NCBI RefSeq assembly: GCF_022345965.1
Contig: NZ_JAKRMU010000003.1
Coordinates: 1-64,000 of the forward strand
DNA: 64,000 nt
Direction of reading: 5' to 3'
From: Corynebacterium sp. ACRQK
GTDB taxonomy: Bacteria > Actinomycetota > Actinomycetes > Mycobacteriales > Mycobacteriaceae
Positions 1 through 9,700 of the stretch are shown piece after piece (the stretch's first letter is position 1; each line of letters begins with the position of its first letter). Made by a program: the position numbers and the translations under genes. The notes below the pieces were generated by a model, which searched no databases, had not been told where the DNA came from, and saw only the letters and a list, made by a program, of their open reading frames with translations.

Positions 1-122
1 CACATACCCCAGACCGCCTACCCCCGCCCCTTCATTGGGTAGTCAATATCAGGAAAAAATTGTGAAAACCCACTATCAGAGCCTTTCAACAGCCATATAG
101 TAAGAGCACCTTAGAAAACCTT

Positions 123-147
123 GAGGCTTTACCACCCCTTAAGCCTC
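123..147 (+). terminator. Stem-loop before metP
   Basis: GAGGCTT (123-129) pairs with AAGCCTC (141-147), followed by a T-rich stretch (ttctgttaattctt). It could be the terminator of a gene left of the window, or a leader hairpin of metP, whose start lies about 50 bases further on. The 7-bp stem is modest. Upstream of it (1-120) I see only a possible -10 (TATAGT near 97). Confidence 0.35.
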
Positions 148-197
148 TTCTGTTAATTCTTCGCCTTGCGAGATGCCTGCTAGAAAGTTGCGCCTCA

Positions 198-1862
198 ATG
201 ACCACTTCATCCTCCTCGCCTGAAGCTAGTGCCCGTCAGAGACGGGAAACATTCAACACCCGCCTCGTGTTCCTGATGGCCGCAATCGGCTCCGCGGTCG
301 GCCTGGGTAACATTTGGCGTTTCCCCTACGTCGCCTATGAAAACGGCGGCGGCGCTTTCCTGATTCCCTACCTGGTTGCACTACTCACTGCGGGTATTCC
401 GCTACTGTGGTTCGACCTCGCCATGGGTCACCGCTTTCGCGGTTCCACTCCCCTGACGTTCCGCCGTACCAGCAAGTACGCCGAGCCGATCGGCTGGCTA
501 AAGGTGGGCGTGAACTTCTTCATTGCGGTCTACTACGCTGCCATCATCGCCTGGGCGGGCCTCTACACCTGGAAGTCCATTGGAAAGACGTGGGGTGAAG
601 ACGCAGAGACTTACTTCCAGGCTGAATTCCTGAAGCTCGACGATTCGTCCGCCTGGACAGGCGACTTCGTCATCCCGGTTCTGCTGGTCATGGCCGCCGT
701 ATGGGTGGTCTGTATCTTCACCCTGGCCCGCGGGATTAACGAGGGTATCGGTCGCGTCACCATGTTCTTCGTGCCGGTGCTGATCGTCCTTTTCATCGTC
801 ATGGTGGTCCGAGCCCTATTCCTCGATGGTTCCGCCGATGGCCTGAACACGTTCTTCACCCCGGACTGGAGCGTCCTGTCCGATACCTCCGTATGGATCG
901 CCGCCTACGGCCAAATCTTCTTCTCCCTGTCCATCGGCTTCGGCATCATGATGACCTACGCCTCCTACCTGAAGCCGCGCACGAACCTCACCGGCACCGG
1001 TATGGTCACGGCCTTCGCTAACTCCTCCTTCGAGGTTCTGGCCGGCATCGGCGTGTTCGCCACCCTGGGCTTCATGGCTGCGCAGTCCGGCAGCTCCGTC
1101 GAGGAATCGGTTTCCGGCGGTATCGGCCTGGCATTCATCGCCTTCCCGACCATCATCAACGAAATGCCAGCGGGACCCCTGTTCGGCGTGCTGTTCTTCG
1201 GCTCCCTGTTCCTGGCCGGTATTACGTCGCTGATCTCCATCATGGAGGTCGTTATCTCCGCTGTGAAGGACAAGCTGAACCTGACTCGCGAGGTCGCCGC
1301 CATTAGCATCGGTGGCGTCATGGCCGTCGTCTCCTGCCTGCTGTTCTCCACCACGTCTGGTCTGATCACCCTGGACATCATGGATAAGTTCACCAACAAC
1401 CTGGGCATCGTGATCTGTGCCGTCGCCGCGGTTCTGACCATTGGTTGGATTCAGGGGCGCCGTAACGAAATGGCGCAGCACCTCAACGCTGTTTCGGAGC
1501 TGCGTCTGGGATTCGTGTGGCAAGCTTGCGTATTCGCCATCACCCCTGTGGTGCTGCTGTACTTCCTGTTCGAGGAAATCCGTACCCTCCTCTCCGAAGG
1601 CTACGAGGGCTACGCATCCGGGACGATCTTCGCTTACGGCTGGTTGGTGCTCATCATCATCGGCCTGGGCGCGGTGGTATGGAGCTTCGTGCCTTTCCGC
1701 GGCAACCTGTTCCTCGATGGTCTACCGAGTTCGGACTACGGCGTGCCTCCAAAGGGTCGACCGAGCGGCAGTCCGAACCCGCTCACCAATGGCGCTGCCA
1801 CCGCCGCTACTTCTTCCACCAGCTCTAACAATGGCCCTAACAATGGAAAGGAACTGTCATGA
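198..1862 (+). CDS. metP: Sodium-dependent methionine/alanine importer, large subunit MetP (NSS family)
   Basis: Neurotransmitter:sodium symporter of 554 residues with about 11-12 membrane segments. The family signature GSAVGLGNIWRFPYVAYENG lies at about residues 31-50, where the unwound TM1 binds Na+ and substrate. In Corynebacterium glutamicum the MetP/MetS pair is the known secondary methionine and alanine importer, and the small partner gene follows here with an ATGA overlap, which supports that substrate rather than a generic NSS call. The ATG at 198 is preceded by a weak purine stretch (gaaag). The C-terminal 40 residues are Ser/Thr/Asn/Gly-rich and cytosolic. The two genes are almost certainly translated together. 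Substrate identity is inferred from the partner gene, not from binding residues. Confidence 0.88.
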   Translation: MTTSSSSPEASARQRRETFNTRLVFLMAAIGSAVGLGNIWRFPYVAYENGGGAFLIPYLVALLTAGIPLLWFDLAMGHRFRGSTPLTFRRTSKYAEPIGWLKVGVNFFIAVYYAAIIAWAGLYTWKSIGKTWGEDAETYFQAEFLKLDDSSAWTGDFVIPVLLVMAAVWVVCIFTLARGINEGIGRVTMFFVPVLIVLFIVMVVRALFLDGSADGLNTFFTPDWSVLSDTSVWIAAYGQIFFSLSIGFGIMMTYASYLKPRTNLTGTGMVTAFANSSFEVLAGIGVFATLGFMAAQSGSSVEESVSGGIGLAFIAFPTIINEMPAGPLFGVLFFGSLFLAGITSLISIMEVVISAVKDKLNLTREVAAISIGGVMAVVSCLLFSTTSGLITLDIMDKFTNNLGIVICAVAAVLTIGWIQGRRNEMAQHLNAVSELRLGFVWQACVFAITPVVLLYFLFEEIRTLLSEGYEGYASGTIFAYGWLVLIIIGLGAVVWSFVPFRGNLFLDGLPSSDYGVPPKGRPSGSPNPLTNGAATAATSSTSSNNGPNNGKELS

Positions 1863-2038
1863 CCGGCCCCGCAATTCTCCTGATGGCCCTGTTCATTATC
1901 GTGATCTGGGGTGGGCTCGTTGCAGCGATTCTTATGCTCGCGAAAACGGATGACGCCACCACCGGCGAGCTGGGATCCGCACCCGGCACGGACAACGATT
2001 CCCTGCTCAAGGTGAACACGTCCTCCGTGGCACATTAA
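1859..2038 (+). CDS. metS: Methionine/alanine importer small subunit MetS
   Basis: A 59-residue ORF whose ATG overlaps the metP stop codon (ATGA). It starts MTGPAILLMALFIIVIWGGL, giving one N-terminal membrane helix to about residue 27, followed by a short hydrophilic tail. Size, topology and position match MetS, the small subunit needed by C. glutamicum MetP for transport. Such genes are easily missed because of their length. Translational coupling with metP is implied by the overlap. No terminator is visible before the next gene at 2112. Confidence 0.85.
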   Translation: MTGPAILLMALFIIVIWGGLVAAILMLAKTDDATTGELGSAPGTDNDSLLKVNTSSVAH

Positions 2039-2111
2039 GCCGCCTATCAACACACCCAGGGAGCGCGTCATAAACTCCCGTTTTGGACCTGCGTGAGGCA
2101 GAATAGGGAGA

Positions 2112-3929
2112 ATGAACTCCCAGAACCCTCACGACAGGTCCTTTCCCTATAAGGATGGCCGTGACTTTGCAGACTTCATCGCAGGGTCCCATCGACTGGA
2201 TACGGAAAACATTCCTATCCCAGGGGACGACAGGGACGAAGAACGCCTCGGCCGCGGACAGTTCGTTGACGAACCGGAGGCCGCCAAGCACCCAACAATC
2301 AGCCCCGACTCCCCCGAGGCCGAGCTGGTCGAGGATAAGCGAGCAGAAACTGCCCCCACAGTGGCGGAAAAGGGGGACTCCTACGTCCAGGAGCGCAACA
2401 CCGCCCGCGCCACGACAGGCATGGAGAAGCCACTGGATGAAGTTCACGAGCCAGACGGAGAAACAGAAACTGACGATCGTCCTGGGCTTCGCTCGCACGC
2501 CGCAAAAGTCAAGAAGAAGGATAAGAAGCCTGCTAAGAAGTCTCCTGTCGATGAGGAGCTAAACCCTGAACTGCGCGACCGCGCGGAGGTCATCGGCACC
2601 ACCGGTCGCTGGTTTGCGGGCTGGTGCTTGCGTTTTATCATCATCGCCGCGGCGCTGTACCTGGGATTCCAAGTATTCGGCAAGCTCTGGGCCGGCATTC
2701 TGCCGGTCTGCCTGTCGGTGATCGTATGTACCGTGCTGTGGCCGGTCGTGCGCCTGCTCCGCAAGTTGAAGATCCCCAACAGCTTGGCTGTGCTGATCTC
2801 TATCCTAGGCTTCTTCGCCCTCATCATCGGCACCTTCGCCGCCATCGCGCCCAGTGCCGTGGAGCAGGGTAAGACGATCGTCAACCAGGCCAGCGACGGC
2901 ATCGGCCGGATCCAGGACTGGCTGCAAGGACCCCCTGTGAACTTGCAGGAAAGCCAGTTCAACGATGGTGTCCAGCAGATCACCGACTGGCTGCAGAACA
3001 AATCCGGCGACATCGCAACGAGCATCGCCGCCTTCGGCACGGAAACCGCCTCCTTACTGGTCACCCTCTTCGTGATGCTGGTGCTAACCTTCTTCTTCCT
3101 GAAGGACGGAGAGAACTTCCTGCCGATGCTGCGCCGCGTGGCGGGTCGCCGCGTCGGCTGGCACCTCACTGAGGTTCTGACTCGTTGCTGGAACACCCTG
3201 GGCGGCTTCATCCGCACCCAGGCCATCGTGTCCGCGATCGACGCCATCTTCATCGGCCTGGGCCTCGTGCTGCTGAACGTTCCGCTGGCCGGCCCGCTGG
3301 CTATCCTGACGTTCTTCGGCGGCTTCATCCCCATGGTCGGCGCTTTCGTCGCCGGCGCGCTGTCCGTGTTGATCGCTCTCGTGGCAGTTGACTTCAACAC
3401 CGCCGTTATGGCGCTGCTTCTGGTTATTGCAGTCCAGCAGTTGGAAGGCAACATCCTACAGCCGGTGCTGCAGTCCCGCGCGATGAACGTCCACCCCGTC
3501 ATCATTCTGCTGTCCGTCACCCTGGGCTCCACCCTATTCGGCATCATCGGTGCCTTCCTAGCCGTGCCCTGCGCCGCTATGATCGCTGTCATCCTGCGAT
3601 ACATGGGCGACCTAACGGACCTCGCCACGGGCGAAAAAACCTCCCAGGATATCGAGTTTGCTACCACCGCGGGTTCTCTCACAGGCGAACAGTCGGAGCG
3701 TGCCGCCCAACGCTGGCAGGAGCTGCGCAAGACCATGATGTTGAATAGCTCCGACAAGACTGATTCTGCCGATTCCTCCGAGACTACGACCGCCACGGCG
3801 GTCAGCGACGATCCTGCGGAGGCGGCGGCCGACGCGGACGAGGGGGCGTCATCCCTCAGCGACAAGAGGGCACAGATCCGCGGTAGGGTGCAGTCAATCT
3901 ATAAGTCCCTCCGTGGCAATAACGAGTAG
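2112..3929 (+). CDS. AI-2E family transporter (permease)
   Basis: 605-residue membrane protein of the AI-2E/PerM exporter family (PF01594). The first roughly 155 residues are hydrophilic and charged with a Lys-rich patch (KVKKKDKKPAKKS) before the first helix at about residue 165. The usual family pattern follows: two or three N-terminal helices, a long amphipathic middle section, then helices including TFFFLKDGENFLPMLRRV and a C-terminal permease core to about residue 500. The C-terminal 100 residues are hydrophilic and Ser/Thr/Asp/Ala-rich. The long N-terminal extension is longer than in most family members. The start is an ATG directly behind agggaga. Substrate is unknown; family members include Na+/H+ antiporters and putative signal exporters. 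Confidence 0.8.
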   Translation: MNSQNPHDRSFPYKDGRDFADFIAGSHRLDTENIPIPGDDRDEERLGRGQFVDEPEAAKHPTISPDSPEAELVEDKRAETAPTVAEKGDSYVQERNTARATTGMEKPLDEVHEPDGETETDDRPGLRSHAAKVKKKDKKPAKKSPVDEELNPELRDRAEVIGTTGRWFAGWCLRFIIIAAALYLGFQVFGKLWAGILPVCLSVIVCTVLWPVVRLLRKLKIPNSLAVLISILGFFALIIGTFAAIAPSAVEQGKTIVNQASDGIGRIQDWLQGPPVNLQESQFNDGVQQITDWLQNKSGDIATSIAAFGTETASLLVTLFVMLVLTFFFLKDGENFLPMLRRVAGRRVGWHLTEVLTRCWNTLGGFIRTQAIVSAIDAIFIGLGLVLLNVPLAGPLAILTFFGGFIPMVGAFVAGALSVLIALVAVDFNTAVMALLLVIAVQQLEGNILQPVLQSRAMNVHPVIILLSVTLGSTLFGIIGAFLAVPCAAMIAVILRYMGDLTDLATGEKTSQDIEFATTAGSLTGEQSERAAQRWQELRKTMMLNSSDKTDSADSSETTTATAVSDDPAEAAADADEGASSLSDKRAQIRGRVQSIYKSLRGNNE

Positions 3930-3956
3930 AGCGAACCAAAGAAGTAGCATTACCCC

Positions 3957-4889
3957 GTGACCGAAAGCAGCCGACACAGAAGCAACAACCGCTCCGTACA
4001 CCGTGGCGTACGCAGCCGCGGCATGGCTGAGGTGGCGCATGATGATTCACCGGCGCACTGGTTCCCCGTCTGGGCACCCGCACTGGTGATGCTGGCCATT
4101 GTCTTCACCGGCCTAGTGCTCGCCAATGGCGATACCACGATCCCGACTCTTTTCTTCGGCCTCTTCGCCGTAGGAATGATTGCCTCTACCATCTTCGTCG
4201 AGCCGCGCGGGCTCTTCATCACCGTCGCCTCGTTCCCACTGTTTTACCTGTTCGGATCGCTTTTGATTGGCTGGTTCAGTTCCGGAAGGGCGACAATTGC
4301 CAGCCGAAAGACGAAGGTCATCACCTCGATCTACCCCGCCATTGAGCACTACCTATGGCTACTGATCCCCTTCCTCGTCGCAGTGGGTATTGCGGTTTTC
4401 CGCTGGTGGAACTTCCGCGAGTCCCTCACCCGCAAGGCCGCGAAGCTGGAGATGCAGCGCCGCCGTCGCAGCGAGTCCGACCGCAGCAACATTGAGACCT
4501 ACGGCCGCGCACAGGAGCGTTCGCATGCCCGGAGCCACGCGCGCAGGAGTGCTCGTTCTGTTGATGGCGCCCCCAGCTACGAGCCGCGGGAGCGTTCAGA
4601 GCGGACAGCACAGCGTGGAACCCGCATTCCGCGGGGCGGGGATTCGGTTCCTGCCCCCTATCAGGAGCGCGCCGCCAGGAGCTTGGATAGGGATTCCGAC
4701 AGGAGCATCGATAGGGACGAGGAATTCCTGCGCCTTGGAGAGACCTCCAGCGCCGACAACTCCCGTACTAGCGCCAAGCGGGTAACCCGCAGCTCTGAGG
4801 AGTTGCGCGAGAACGCTCAGCGCCGCCGGGTCCCCTTCCCAGAGCGGCGCATGTCCCCCAAGCGCTACCTCGACGACGAGCGCGACTAA
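3957..4889 (+). CDS. DUF6542-type membrane protein
   Basis: 310 residues beginning with GTG 27 bases after the previous stop. A short Arg-rich N-terminus leads into about four membrane helices between residues 35 and 150 (for example WAPALVMLAIVFTGLVLANG and LLIPFLVAVGIAVFRWW). The remaining half is an extremely Arg/Ser-rich hydrophilic tail with many RS/SR steps. Membrane part and position next to ispH/xseA match the actinobacterial DUF6542 family, for which I know no function. An alternative start is the ATG at 4023 (MAEVAHDD), which would drop the basic N-terminus. It probably forms an operon with the AI-2E gene. Confidence 0.7.
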   Translation: MTESSRHRSNNRSVHRGVRSRGMAEVAHDDSPAHWFPVWAPALVMLAIVFTGLVLANGDTTIPTLFFGLFAVGMIASTIFVEPRGLFITVASFPLFYLFGSLLIGWFSSGRATIASRKTKVITSIYPAIEHYLWLLIPFLVAVGIAVFRWWNFRESLTRKAAKLEMQRRRRSESDRSNIETYGRAQERSHARSHARRSARSVDGAPSYEPRERSERTAQRGTRIPRGGDSVPAPYQERAARSLDRDSDRSIDRDEEFLRLGETSSADNSRTSAKRVTRSSEELRENAQRRRVPFPERRMSPKRYLDDERD

Positions 4890-4974
4890 ACAGACGGGAC
4901 TCGACAGGGTAAGAGGAGGTAAGTCCTTGGACTAACCCTAGGTCTCCCCCTCCCTCAGCGATTCACATCGCGTT

Positions 4975-5952
4975 TTACTTCTGGGTCCGCGGCGGACGCA
5001 GCTCGCGTGGCAGGGAGAAGATCAGATCCTCCGTGGCGGTGGTGACTTCCTCCACCTCGCCGTAGCCCTTCTCCGCCAGCAGCTCCAGCACACCGCGAAC
5101 GAGGATCTCCGGGACGGATGCGCCTGAGGTTACGCCGACGTGCGTCACGCCATCCAGCCAAGCGGGATCGACCTGTTCTGCGTAGTCCACCAGGTGGGCA
5201 TCCTGCGTACCGTGCTGCAGGGCTACCTCCACCAGGCGCTTGGAGTTGGAGGAGTTCTGCGAACCAACCACGATCATGAGCTCCACCTTCGGAGCGATGG
5301 CCTTGACCGCGACCTGACGGTTCTGAGTGGCGTAGCAGATGTCATCGGACGGCGGATCCTGGATGTGCGGGAACTTCTCGCGCAGCAGCTTCACGGTTGT
5401 CATAGTTTCGTCCACGCTCAGGGTGGTCTGGGACAGCCACACCAGCTTCGTATCCTCCGGGAAGTCCAGCTCATTCACGTCGTCCTCGCCGTCGACCAAG
5501 TGGACGACATCCGGGGCCTCACCCGCGGTGCCCTCGACCTCTTCGTGGCCGTGGTGGCCGATCAGGATGATCTGATAGCCCTGCTTAGCGAAGCGCGTGA
5601 CCTCGTGGTGGACCTTGGTGACGAGCGGGCACGTGGCGTCAAAAGTCTTCAACTCGAGTTGGCGTGCCTCCTCGTGCACGGCGGGCGATACACCGTGCGC
5701 CGAGAACACCACATTGGAGCCGCGAGGAATCTCCGAGGTCTCGTCGACGAAGATCACGCCGCGATCTTCGAAAGTCTTCACAACGTGCTTGTTGTGCACA
5801 ATTTCCTTACGCACATACAGCGGCGCACCGTGCTTTTCCAAAGCCTTCTCGACGGACTCGACGGCACGATCGACTCCGGCGCAATAACCGCGCGGGGCAG
5901 CTAGATAAACCTTCTTCGTGTCGGCAGTTGCCTCGGTAATTGGGGTACTCAT
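4975..5952 (-). CDS. ispH: 4-hydroxy-3-methylbut-2-enyl diphosphate reductase IspH (LytB)
   Basis: 325-residue [4Fe-4S] enzyme of the last MEP-pathway step, reducing HMBPP to IPP and DMAPP. All three iron-sulfur cysteines are visible in their family contexts: [12 protein letters not shown] near the N-terminus, [11 protein letters not shown] in the middle and [11 protein letters not shown] towards the C-terminus. The substrate-binding [11 protein letters not shown] motif is also present. I chose the ATG at 5952 (MSTPITEA) because GGGG precedes it at proper spacing; the frame stays open to 6072 but without a better start. The gene is divergent from xseA, with about 107 bases between starts, as in mycobacteria. 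It supplies isoprenoid precursors also used by the Z-prenyl transferase at 24.8 kb. Confidence 0.95.
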   Translation of the reverse strand: MSTPITEATADTKKVYLAAPRGYCAGVDRAVESVEKALEKHGAPLYVRKEIVHNKHVVKTFEDRGVIFVDETSEIPRGSNVVFSAHGVSPAVHEEARQLELKTFDATCPLVTKVHHEVTRFAKQGYQIILIGHHGHEEVEGTAGEAPDVVHLVDGEDDVNELDFPEDTKLVWLSQTTLSVDETMTTVKLLREKFPHIQDPPSDDICYATQNRQVAVKAIAPKVELMIVVGSQNSSNSKRLVEVALQHGTQDAHLVDYAEQVDPAWLDGVTHVGVTSGASVPEILVRGVLELLAEKGYGEVEEVTTATEDLIFSLPRELRPPRTQK

Positions 5953-6059
5953 GTGCCCCATCGTAATGGAAGTACCTGACAGTGCCCATCCCCTGCCCAT
6001 CCGCTGCGCATCCCGCAGCCATCCACTGGTGTCCGGGCCGTCATTTAGAATGCTTAACC

Positions 6060-7379
6060 ATGAGCGTTCCAAACTCCGCTGAGGCCCCGTGGGCGGTCGG
6101 GCAGCTAAACGACCAGGTGAAGAACTGGATCCAGAGACTGGGGTTCATCTGGGTAGAAGGCCAGGTCACGCAGGTAAACATGAAGAGCACCTGGCGGTTT
6201 TCCTACATCACCCTGCGTGATGTGAACCTGGAAGCTTCGGTCTCCCTGACCGTGGAGACGACCGCGCTGAAGAACCTGGCCACGCCAGTGAAGGACGGCG
6301 ACCGCATTGTCGTTCACGGCAAGCCGTCGTTCTATTCCAAGCGCGGCAGCTTTTCCCTGTGGGTCACGGAAATCCGACAGGTTGGTATCGGCCAGCTGCT
6401 CGCGCAGATCGAACAGCTGAAGAAGGCCATGTTTGCCGAGGGACTTTTCGATCCCCGCCTGAAGGCTCCCCTGCCCTTCCTGCCCACCACCGTGGGTTTG
6501 ATTACCGGTCGTGGTTCGGCGGCGGAGCGGGACGTGATGGAGGTGGCCAAGCGCCGCTGGCCCGCAGTGCGCTTTCGGGTGATTAATACAGCCGTCCAAG
6601 GCCCGAAGACGGTTCCGCAGGTCGTCGATGCTCTACACGAGCTGGAGCAGGACCCGGCGGTCGACGTAATCATCGTCGCCCGTGGCGGTGGTTCGGTGGA
6701 AGACCTCCTACCATTCTCCGAGGAAGCACTGGTCCGCGAAGTATCCCGTCTGCGAACCCCGGTGGTTTCGGCCATCGGGCACGAGCCGGACAATCCCCTG
6801 CTGGACTACGTGGCCGACGTCCGCGCGGCCACTCCCACGGACGCAGCCAAGACGGTGGTGCCGGATGTGGTTCAGGAGCTGCGAATCATCAGCGAAGCAC
6901 GCCAGCGCGGCGCCGGTGCCCTGCGCAACTGGGTCGCTCACGAACGTAAGGGGCTGGCGCAGATCCGCACCCGGCCCGTGATGGCGGACCCCAGCCTGCC
7001 AGTTACCCGTCAGAAAGACATCATCGCAGAGGCTCTGCAGCGCAAGGATCGTGCCCTGGGGGTGCATGTCCGCTCACTGCGTTCCTCGATCGAGTCGCTG
7101 AAGGCACAGGTCAATGCCCTGGGGCCGTCCCAGACCCTTGCGCGTGGCTATTCCATCGTGCAGGTCATTCCGCGCGACAAGTCGGGAGCCCAGGTGGTCA
7201 CCACGGTGGATCAGGTTGACCCCGGTTCGCAGCTTCGCATCCGTGTCCCCGACGGATCCATCACGGCCGCGGCGATGGGTGTGCAGGCGGCGCCTGGGGG
7301 CGTCATGAATAAAAACAGCAACAAGACAGACAGTACCGGCAGCACAGACAGCACCGAGAACAGCACAGGAGAGGCTTAA
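6060..7379 (+). CDS. xseA: Exodeoxyribonuclease VII large subunit
   Basis: 439 residues. The N-terminal OB-fold (about residues 8-105; [20 protein letters not shown]) is followed by the exonuclease VII large-subunit domain with [20 protein letters not shown] and the catalytic-region motif [19 protein letters not shown]. The start at ATG 6060 (MSVPNSAE) fits the family; the frame is open from 5982 but the upstream residues are not family-like. The C-terminal end carries a low-complexity Asn/Ser/Thr tail ([20 protein letters not shown]). xseB follows after 4 bases, so the two subunits of this single-strand-specific exonuclease are co-translated. Confidence 0.95.
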   Translation: MSVPNSAEAPWAVGQLNDQVKNWIQRLGFIWVEGQVTQVNMKSTWRFSYITLRDVNLEASVSLTVETTALKNLATPVKDGDRIVVHGKPSFYSKRGSFSLWVTEIRQVGIGQLLAQIEQLKKAMFAEGLFDPRLKAPLPFLPTTVGLITGRGSAAERDVMEVAKRRWPAVRFRVINTAVQGPKTVPQVVDALHELEQDPAVDVIIVARGGGSVEDLLPFSEEALVREVSRLRTPVVSAIGHEPDNPLLDYVADVRAATPTDAAKTVVPDVVQELRIISEARQRGAGALRNWVAHERKGLAQIRTRPVMADPSLPVTRQKDIIAEALQRKDRALGVHVRSLRSSIESLKAQVNALGPSQTLARGYSIVQVIPRDKSGAQVVTTVDQVDPGSQLRIRVPDGSITAAAMGVQAAPGGVMNKNSNKTDSTGSTDSTENSTGEA

Positions 7380-7383
7380 GACG

Positions 7384-7671
7384 ATGGCGAACAACACCAG
7401 CAACGGCACCAACAACACCGAAAGCGGCGAGCAGCAGAAGTTTCGCCCGCTCGACCAGCTGAGCTACGAGCAGGCACGCGATGAACTGGTGGAGGTTGTG
7501 AAGATCCTCGAGCTCGGGCAGATGAGCCTCGACGAGTCGCTGAACTACTGGGAACGCGGCGAGGAGCTGGCCGCATACTGTGAGGACTACCTCAATGGCG
7601 CATCCAAGCGCATCGAGCAAGCGCTACAGCAGCGCGAAGCACGCAACGCCGAGGCGCAGGGCGAAAGCTAG
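7384..7671 (+). CDS. xseB: Exodeoxyribonuclease VII small subunit
   Basis: 95 residues, starting 4 bases behind xseA. The core (about residues 20-80) shows the small-subunit pattern [20 protein letters not shown] and [23 protein letters not shown], two helices that form a coiled coil onto XseA. The first 17 residues are Asn/Thr/Ser-rich, mirroring the low-complexity C-terminus of XseA. It ends 13 bases from the convergent stop of the DUF4245 gene without a clear terminator between them. Confidence 0.93.
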   Translation: MANNTSNGTNNTESGEQQKFRPLDQLSYEQARDELVEVVKILELGQMSLDESLNYWERGEELAAYCEDYLNGASKRIEQALQQREARNAEAQGES

Positions 7672-7684
7672 CCAGCGCCTGGGG

Positions 7685-8323
7685 CTAGTTAGCTGTTTCG
7701 GCGCTACTGGGCCCGGCAGCCGCTCCCGCAGTATCGGGACTGTCGGAAACGTCGGTGACGTCAATTGGCTGGGTCGCAGCAATCTTCTCCGCGGCAGTGC
7801 GAGTCTGCTCGTGGGAGGCCATCGCCTCAATAGCCAGGCGCACATCCCCCAGGTCAGCGACCCACAGCGGACGGGCGTCGTCTCCGGTGAAGACGTGCCA
7901 CTCGACGTCCCCCGTGGTCTCCGTGCCAGTCTCTTCCCGCACGGAATCATCAGGCTGAGAAGCAGCCTTAAAGTCGGCACCGGTTTGGGTCAAGGAAATG
8001 TAGTTCTCCCCGTTAATAACCCAACCGACCAGGCTCGACGGCTCGCCGCCGACCATCACACGACGGGCGGAGTTGGCCACCCAGCCTTCCGGCATCTCCG
8101 GATTACGGATAGGGAAGTCGAAGGTCCGGGCATCCATCTGCAGCACAGTATCCTTGTCGACCTCCTGCACAGGACCCGAGCGATCAGCCTCTCCAGGGTT
8201 ATAGGAGCACAGGCCCGTAAACCCGACCGTCAGGAACATGGCAACCAACAGCACCACCAGGGAAAGCACAATGTCCTTGGTGGATTGAAACGCACGGGGT
8301 TTTTGAATCTGCACGCCCGCCAT
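7685..8323 (-). CDS. DUF4245 domain protein, membrane-anchored
   Basis: 212 residues with one N-terminal helix (about residues 14-36, DIVLSLVVLLVAMFLTVGF) and an exported domain containing PEGWVANSARR and WVINGENYISLTQTG, features of the actinobacterial DUF4245 family. The mycobacterial homologue also lies between xseB and glpX, supporting the call. Function is not known to me; topology suggests a single-pass envelope protein with the domain outside. The C-terminal 25 residues are Ala/Ser/Thr-rich. It is divergent from glpX. Confidence 0.8.
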   Translation of the reverse strand: MAGVQIQKPRAFQSTKDIVLSLVVLLVAMFLTVGFTGLCSYNPGEADRSGPVQEVDKDTVLQMDARTFDFPIRNPEMPEGWVANSARRVMVGGEPSSLVGWVINGENYISLTQTGADFKAASQPDDSVREETGTETTGDVEWHVFTGDDARPLWVADLGDVRLAIEAMASHEQTRTAAEKIAATQPIDVTDVSDSPDTAGAAAGPSSAETAN

Positions 8324-8492
8324 TATCGCATTGCCTCCGCTGGCCTGGCCAAATCAACCCTAGGTAGGGCTGGACGGCGAAAGATAGGGCAAAGCATGAA
8401 ACAACGCCCGGGGTAAATGAGGCACAATGGAAGAAGAGTGGAAACAATTACCTATCAGCCACCAATCAGCAACAGAAAAGAGCTTGAAGATC

Positions 8493-9524
8493 ATGTCTAC
8501 TGAGCACATCCCTGCTGTCTCCCCAAACCCGGAGGCTCCGGATCGCAACCTGGCGATGGAGCTAGTCCGCGTGACGGAAGCCGCCGCCCTCGCCTCCGGC
8601 AAGTGGGTTGGTCGTGGACAGAAAGAATCCGGTGACGGTGCAGCCGTGGATGCGATGCGCCAGATGATCAACTCCGTGGAGATGGACGGCGTTGTCGTGA
8701 TCGGCGAGGGCGAGAAGGACGAAGCCCCCATGCTGTTCAACGGCGAGCAGGTCGGCACCGGCAACGGCCCGGCAGTGGACATCGCCGTCGACCCAGTCGA
8801 CGGCACCACCCTGATGGCCGAAGGCCGCCCGAACGCCATCTCCGTGATCGCCGCCGCCGAGCGCGGATCCATGTACGACCCGTCTGCTGTGTTCTACATG
8901 AAGAAGATCGCGGTTGGCCCTGAGGCCGTGGGCAAGGTGGACATCGACGCTCCGGTCGCTGACAACATCAACGCCGTGGCCAAGGCCAAGGGCACTGTCC
9001 CAGGCGACATCACCGTCGTCGTGCTGGACCGCCCACGCCACGAGGATCTGATCCGCGAGATCCGCGAGGCCGGCGCGAAGGTCCGCCTGATTGGCGACGG
9101 CGACGTGGCTGGCGCCGTAGCAACCGCCCAGGACACCTCCACCAACTCCGTGGACATCATGATGGGCATCGGCGGCACCCCGGAGGGCGTTATCGCCGCC
9201 GCCGCCATGAAGTGCATGGGCGGCGAGATCCAGGGCAAGCTGTGGCCAAAGGACGAGGCCGAGCGCCAGAAGGCTCTGGACGCAGGCCACGACCTCGACC
9301 GCGTGCTGACTACCAACGACCTGGTGAACTCCGAGCACTGCTACTTCGTCGCCACCGGCGTGACCAACGGCGACATGGTGCGCGGTGTCTCCTACCACCA
9401 TAACTCCGCCACCACCCGTTCCCTGGTCATGCGCTCTCGCTCCGGCACGATCCGCTTCATCGAGTCGCAGCACCAGCTGGCGAAGCTGCAGTCCTACTCC
9501 GTGCTGGATTACACCCGTAACTAG
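8493..9524 (+). CDS. glpX: Fructose-1,6-bisphosphatase, class II (GlpX)
   Basis: 343 residues. The enzyme removes the 1-phosphate of fructose-1,6-bisphosphate in gluconeogenesis. Metal and substrate motifs are clear: [18 protein letters not shown] and [20 protein letters not shown], and later [20 protein letters not shown] take ATG 8493 ([10 protein letters not shown]) as the start: the in-frame ATG at 8427 would add 22 residues not typical for the family. In actinobacteria this class II enzyme is usually the main FBPase. fumC follows in the same direction after 176 bases, as in mycobacteria. Confidence 0.95.
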   Translation: MSTEHIPAVSPNPEAPDRNLAMELVRVTEAAALASGKWVGRGQKESGDGAAVDAMRQMINSVEMDGVVVIGEGEKDEAPMLFNGEQVGTGNGPAVDIAVDPVDGTTLMAEGRPNAISVIAAAERGSMYDPSAVFYMKKIAVGPEAVGKVDIDAPVADNINAVAKAKGTVPGDITVVVLDRPRHEDLIREIREAGAKVRLIGDGDVAGAVATAQDTSTNSVDIMMGIGGTPEGVIAAAAMKCMGGEIQGKLWPKDEAERQKALDAGHDLDRVLTTNDLVNSEHCYFVATGVTNGDMVRGVSYHHNSATTRSLVMRSRSGTIRFIESQHQLAKLQSYSVLDYTRN

Positions 9525-9633
9525 CCCTTTTTATGACGCCCCCACGCCGCCCCGCGCAGCAGGCCTTTTAGGTAGATTGGGCGGTGTCCGTGCGGGGCAC
9601 GAAAGACTATCCGCTTTCCCACGGTTCCCGACT

Positions 9634-9655
9634 TTTGAACCCTTCGGTGGGTTCG
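9634..9655 (+). other. UUCG stem-loop between glpX and fumC
   Basis: Around 9637-9655 the sequence aacccttcggtgggtt can form a short hairpin closed by a UUCG loop. It lies between glpX and fumC without a T-run, so it may be a leader or intercistronic RNA structure rather than a terminator. The same spacer holds one TGACGCC (9534) and one GGCGTCA (9664) copy of the dispersed motif. Confidence 0.3.
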
Positions 9656-9700
9656 GAGCGGGAGGCGTCAAAAAGCTAAGAAGATAAAGGTGATGAAAGA

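Noticed and set aside
5140..5904. 254-codon frame antisense to ispH
   Set aside because: Shadow of a strongly conserved gene; the long frame is explained by codon bias of the true gene.
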